Source: JBBTIS01 sp038059855
GTDB lineage: Bacteria > Elusimicrobiota > Elusimicrobia > JACQPE01
Direction of reading: 5' to 3'
DNA: 15,811 nt
Assembly (NCBI GenBank): GCA_964357255.1
Contig: CAYHKQ010000058.1
Coordinates: forward strand, 1 to 15,811
In this document: piece by piece, positions 15,709 to 15,811 of the stretch
How the letters are laid out: each line of letters starts with the position of its first letter
How positions within the stretch are numbered: the stretch's first letter is position 1
Program-made: the position numbers and the translations under genes
Notes under the pieces: generated by a model
Databases searched by the model: none
What the model was told of the DNA's origin: nothing
What the model saw: the letters and a program-made list of their open reading frames with translations, nothing else

Positions 15709-15780
15709 ACACGACTCATGCAAAATGATATTACACGACTCATGCAAAATGATATTACACGACTCATGCAAAATGATAAA
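15709..15780. repeat. Three tandem 24-bp direct repeats downstream of the aldehyde dehydrogenase
   Basis: Copies lie at 15709-15732, 15733-15756 and 15757-15780. The first two are identical, and the third differs only at its last two bases (AA instead of TT). The shared core is ACACGACTCATGCAAAATGA. Each unit contains a small inverted repeat, TCAT-GCAAA-ATGA. No spacers and no gene are seen. The repeats start four bases after the second in-frame stop. Confidence 0.93.
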
Positions 15781-15783
15781 AAG

Positions 15784-15811
15784 CCGCTCATGGTGAGCCT
15801 GTCGAACCATG
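15784..15811. repeat. Inverted repeat truncated by the window end
   Basis: CATGGT (15789-15794) and ACCATG (15806-15811) are exact reverse complements around an 11-base loop. The left side extends outward as CCGCT (15784-15788), and the matching AGCGG would lie just outside the window. The GGTGAGCCTGTCGAACC core resembles a dispersed intergenic palindrome I remember from many environmental bacterial genomes; that recollection is not checked. Confidence 0.65.

Noticed and set aside
15709..15780. CRISPR array
   Set aside because: The 24-bp units follow each other directly with no unique spacers, and no cas gene is in the window.

Overview
The window looks like a piece of a metagenome-assembled chromosome: it has moderately high GC, dense overlapping genes, all on the + strand, and a 100-N scaffold gap inside a repetitive gene. 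The gene content (a giant secreted protein made of Ig-like and carboxypeptidase-regulatory-like repeats with a C-terminal FlgD/type A sorting-like domain, coupled to a PorV/PorQ-type outer-membrane protein) points to a Gram-negative bacterium with a type IX secretion-like system. Elusimicrobiota, Omnitrophota or an FCB-group lineage would fit, but the phylum is a guess from gene style only.

Region 1 (1-13031) is a secretion operon. It begins with the tail of an unrecognised gene (1-237). Its end overlaps the start of a giant surface-protein gene (227-12054, about 3,930 residues once the gap is repaired). The two visible pieces (227-1225 and 1327-12054) are in different frames only because the 100 Ns are a placeholder; comparison with neighbouring repeats predicts a true gap of 77-80 bases, which restores one frame. 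The protein has a signal peptide, 14 tandem repeats of about 120 residues with a conserved Cys pair and an F-Y-Y-K-K motif, a mixed middle section (fibronectin III-like, a diverged 15th repeat, FlgD-like), about eleven carboxypeptidase-regulatory-like beta-sandwich domains, and a C-terminal sorting-like domain. Its stop codon overlaps the GTG start of a PorV/PorQ-family gene (12051-13031), the likely outer-membrane partner for its export or anchoring.

Both secreted-protein genes have signal-peptide regions built from the same 8-bp periodic repeat (AACCGCTC/AACYGCTT and complement). In the giant gene it is a short tandem tract whose slippage would frameshift into nearby stops, as in phase-variable genes. 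In the porV-like gene it forms a 37-bp-armed imperfect hairpin just after the start codon.

Region 2 (13032-15702) is a tight four-gene operon behind a palindrome: a small unknown protein, a DUF6036-like minimal nucleotidyltransferase, a small membrane protein and an NAD(P)-dependent aldehyde dehydrogenase. Region 3 (15703-15811) is non-coding: three 24-bp direct repeats, then half of an inverted repeat cut by the window edge.
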